Shown: in pieces, positions 6,232 through 6,320 of the stretch
Layout: every line of letters starts with the position of its first letter
Position numbering within the stretch: the stretch's first letter is position 1
DNA from: Bacteroides sp.
Lineage (GTDB): Bacteria; Bacteroidota; Bacteroidia; Bacteroidales; Bacteroidaceae
Reading direction: 5' to 3'
Length of the DNA: 6,320 nucleotides
Assembly (NCBI GenBank): GCA_019412865.1
Contig: DXOJ01000661.1
Coordinates: forward strand, 1 to 6,320
Notes under the pieces: model-generated
Seen by the model: only the letters and a program-made list of their open reading frames with translations
What the model was told of the DNA's origin: nothing
Databases searched by the model: none
Position numbers and translations under genes: made by a program

Positions 6232-6320
6232 TTATTTGTCCGCCAATTCGATGACTTCCAAGTCCTGAAAGGCCCCCTGGTTGATAACAAAACGTACCAA
6301 AGTCCGTACCTTGTGGAAAC
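6232..6320 (-). CDS. C-terminal end of an unidentified protein (partial)
   Basis: An open frame enters from the right edge and ends at TAA (6232-6234). It gives 28 visible residues that include KVRTLVRFVINQGAF and end ELADK. The segment alternates hydrophobic and charged residues and its codon use resembles the neighbours. A second - strand frame is also open here, but its product is rich in glycine and proline and less protein-like. I do not recognise the family. The stop lies 99 bases upstream of rfbA, and the intervening rfbA promoter suggests the two genes are separate units, although read-through is possible. Confidence 0.5.
   Translation of the reverse strand, partial: FHKVRTLVRFVINQGAFQDLEVIELADK

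Overview
This 6.3-kb window reads as ordinary, densely packed chromosome from a gut Bacteroides or a close relative in the Bacteroidota. Four things point there. The promoter boxes match the Bacteroidota TAnnTTTG form. Strong Shine-Dalgarno sequences are missing and short A/T-rich leaders precede the starts. One gene encodes a lipoprotein-type phosphoesterase. The RfbB and RfbA proteins closely resemble the Bacteroides versions as I remember them. The species cannot be fixed from the sequence alone.

Left part (8-2083, + strand): a three-gene housekeeping run of a YicC-family ribonuclease, guanylate kinase (gmk) and nicotinate-nucleotide adenylyltransferase (nadD). gmk and nadD share an ATGA stop/start, so they are very likely co-translated. 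The common theme is RNA turnover, guanine nucleotide supply and NAD synthesis. The promoter of this run lies left of the window.

Middle (2058-4101): a lipoprotein metallophosphoesterase on the - strand and menA (menaquinone synthesis) on the + strand. They diverge from an 88-bp gap in which two -7 boxes form a perfect 9-bp inverted repeat. The phosphoesterase converges on nadD with a 26-bp overlap of coding ends.

Right part (4105-6320, - strand): rfbA then rfbB, the first two enzymes of dTDP-6-deoxyhexose (for example dTDP-rhamnose) synthesis, 21 bp apart and probably transcribed from a promoter at 6162-6192. rfbB converges on menA with only 3 bp between stop codons. The last 89 bases hold the C-terminal end of an unidentified - strand gene.

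No tRNA, rRNA, CRISPR array, insertion sequence, phage gene or attachment site was seen, and no gene-free stretch exceeds 100 bases. I found no convincing undescribed system. The most interesting points are the mirrored divergent promoters, a phosphoesterase with an atypical GNND metal motif on a lipoprotein stalk, a palindrome inside the rfbA promoter, and the absence of rfbC and rfbD beside rfbAB.
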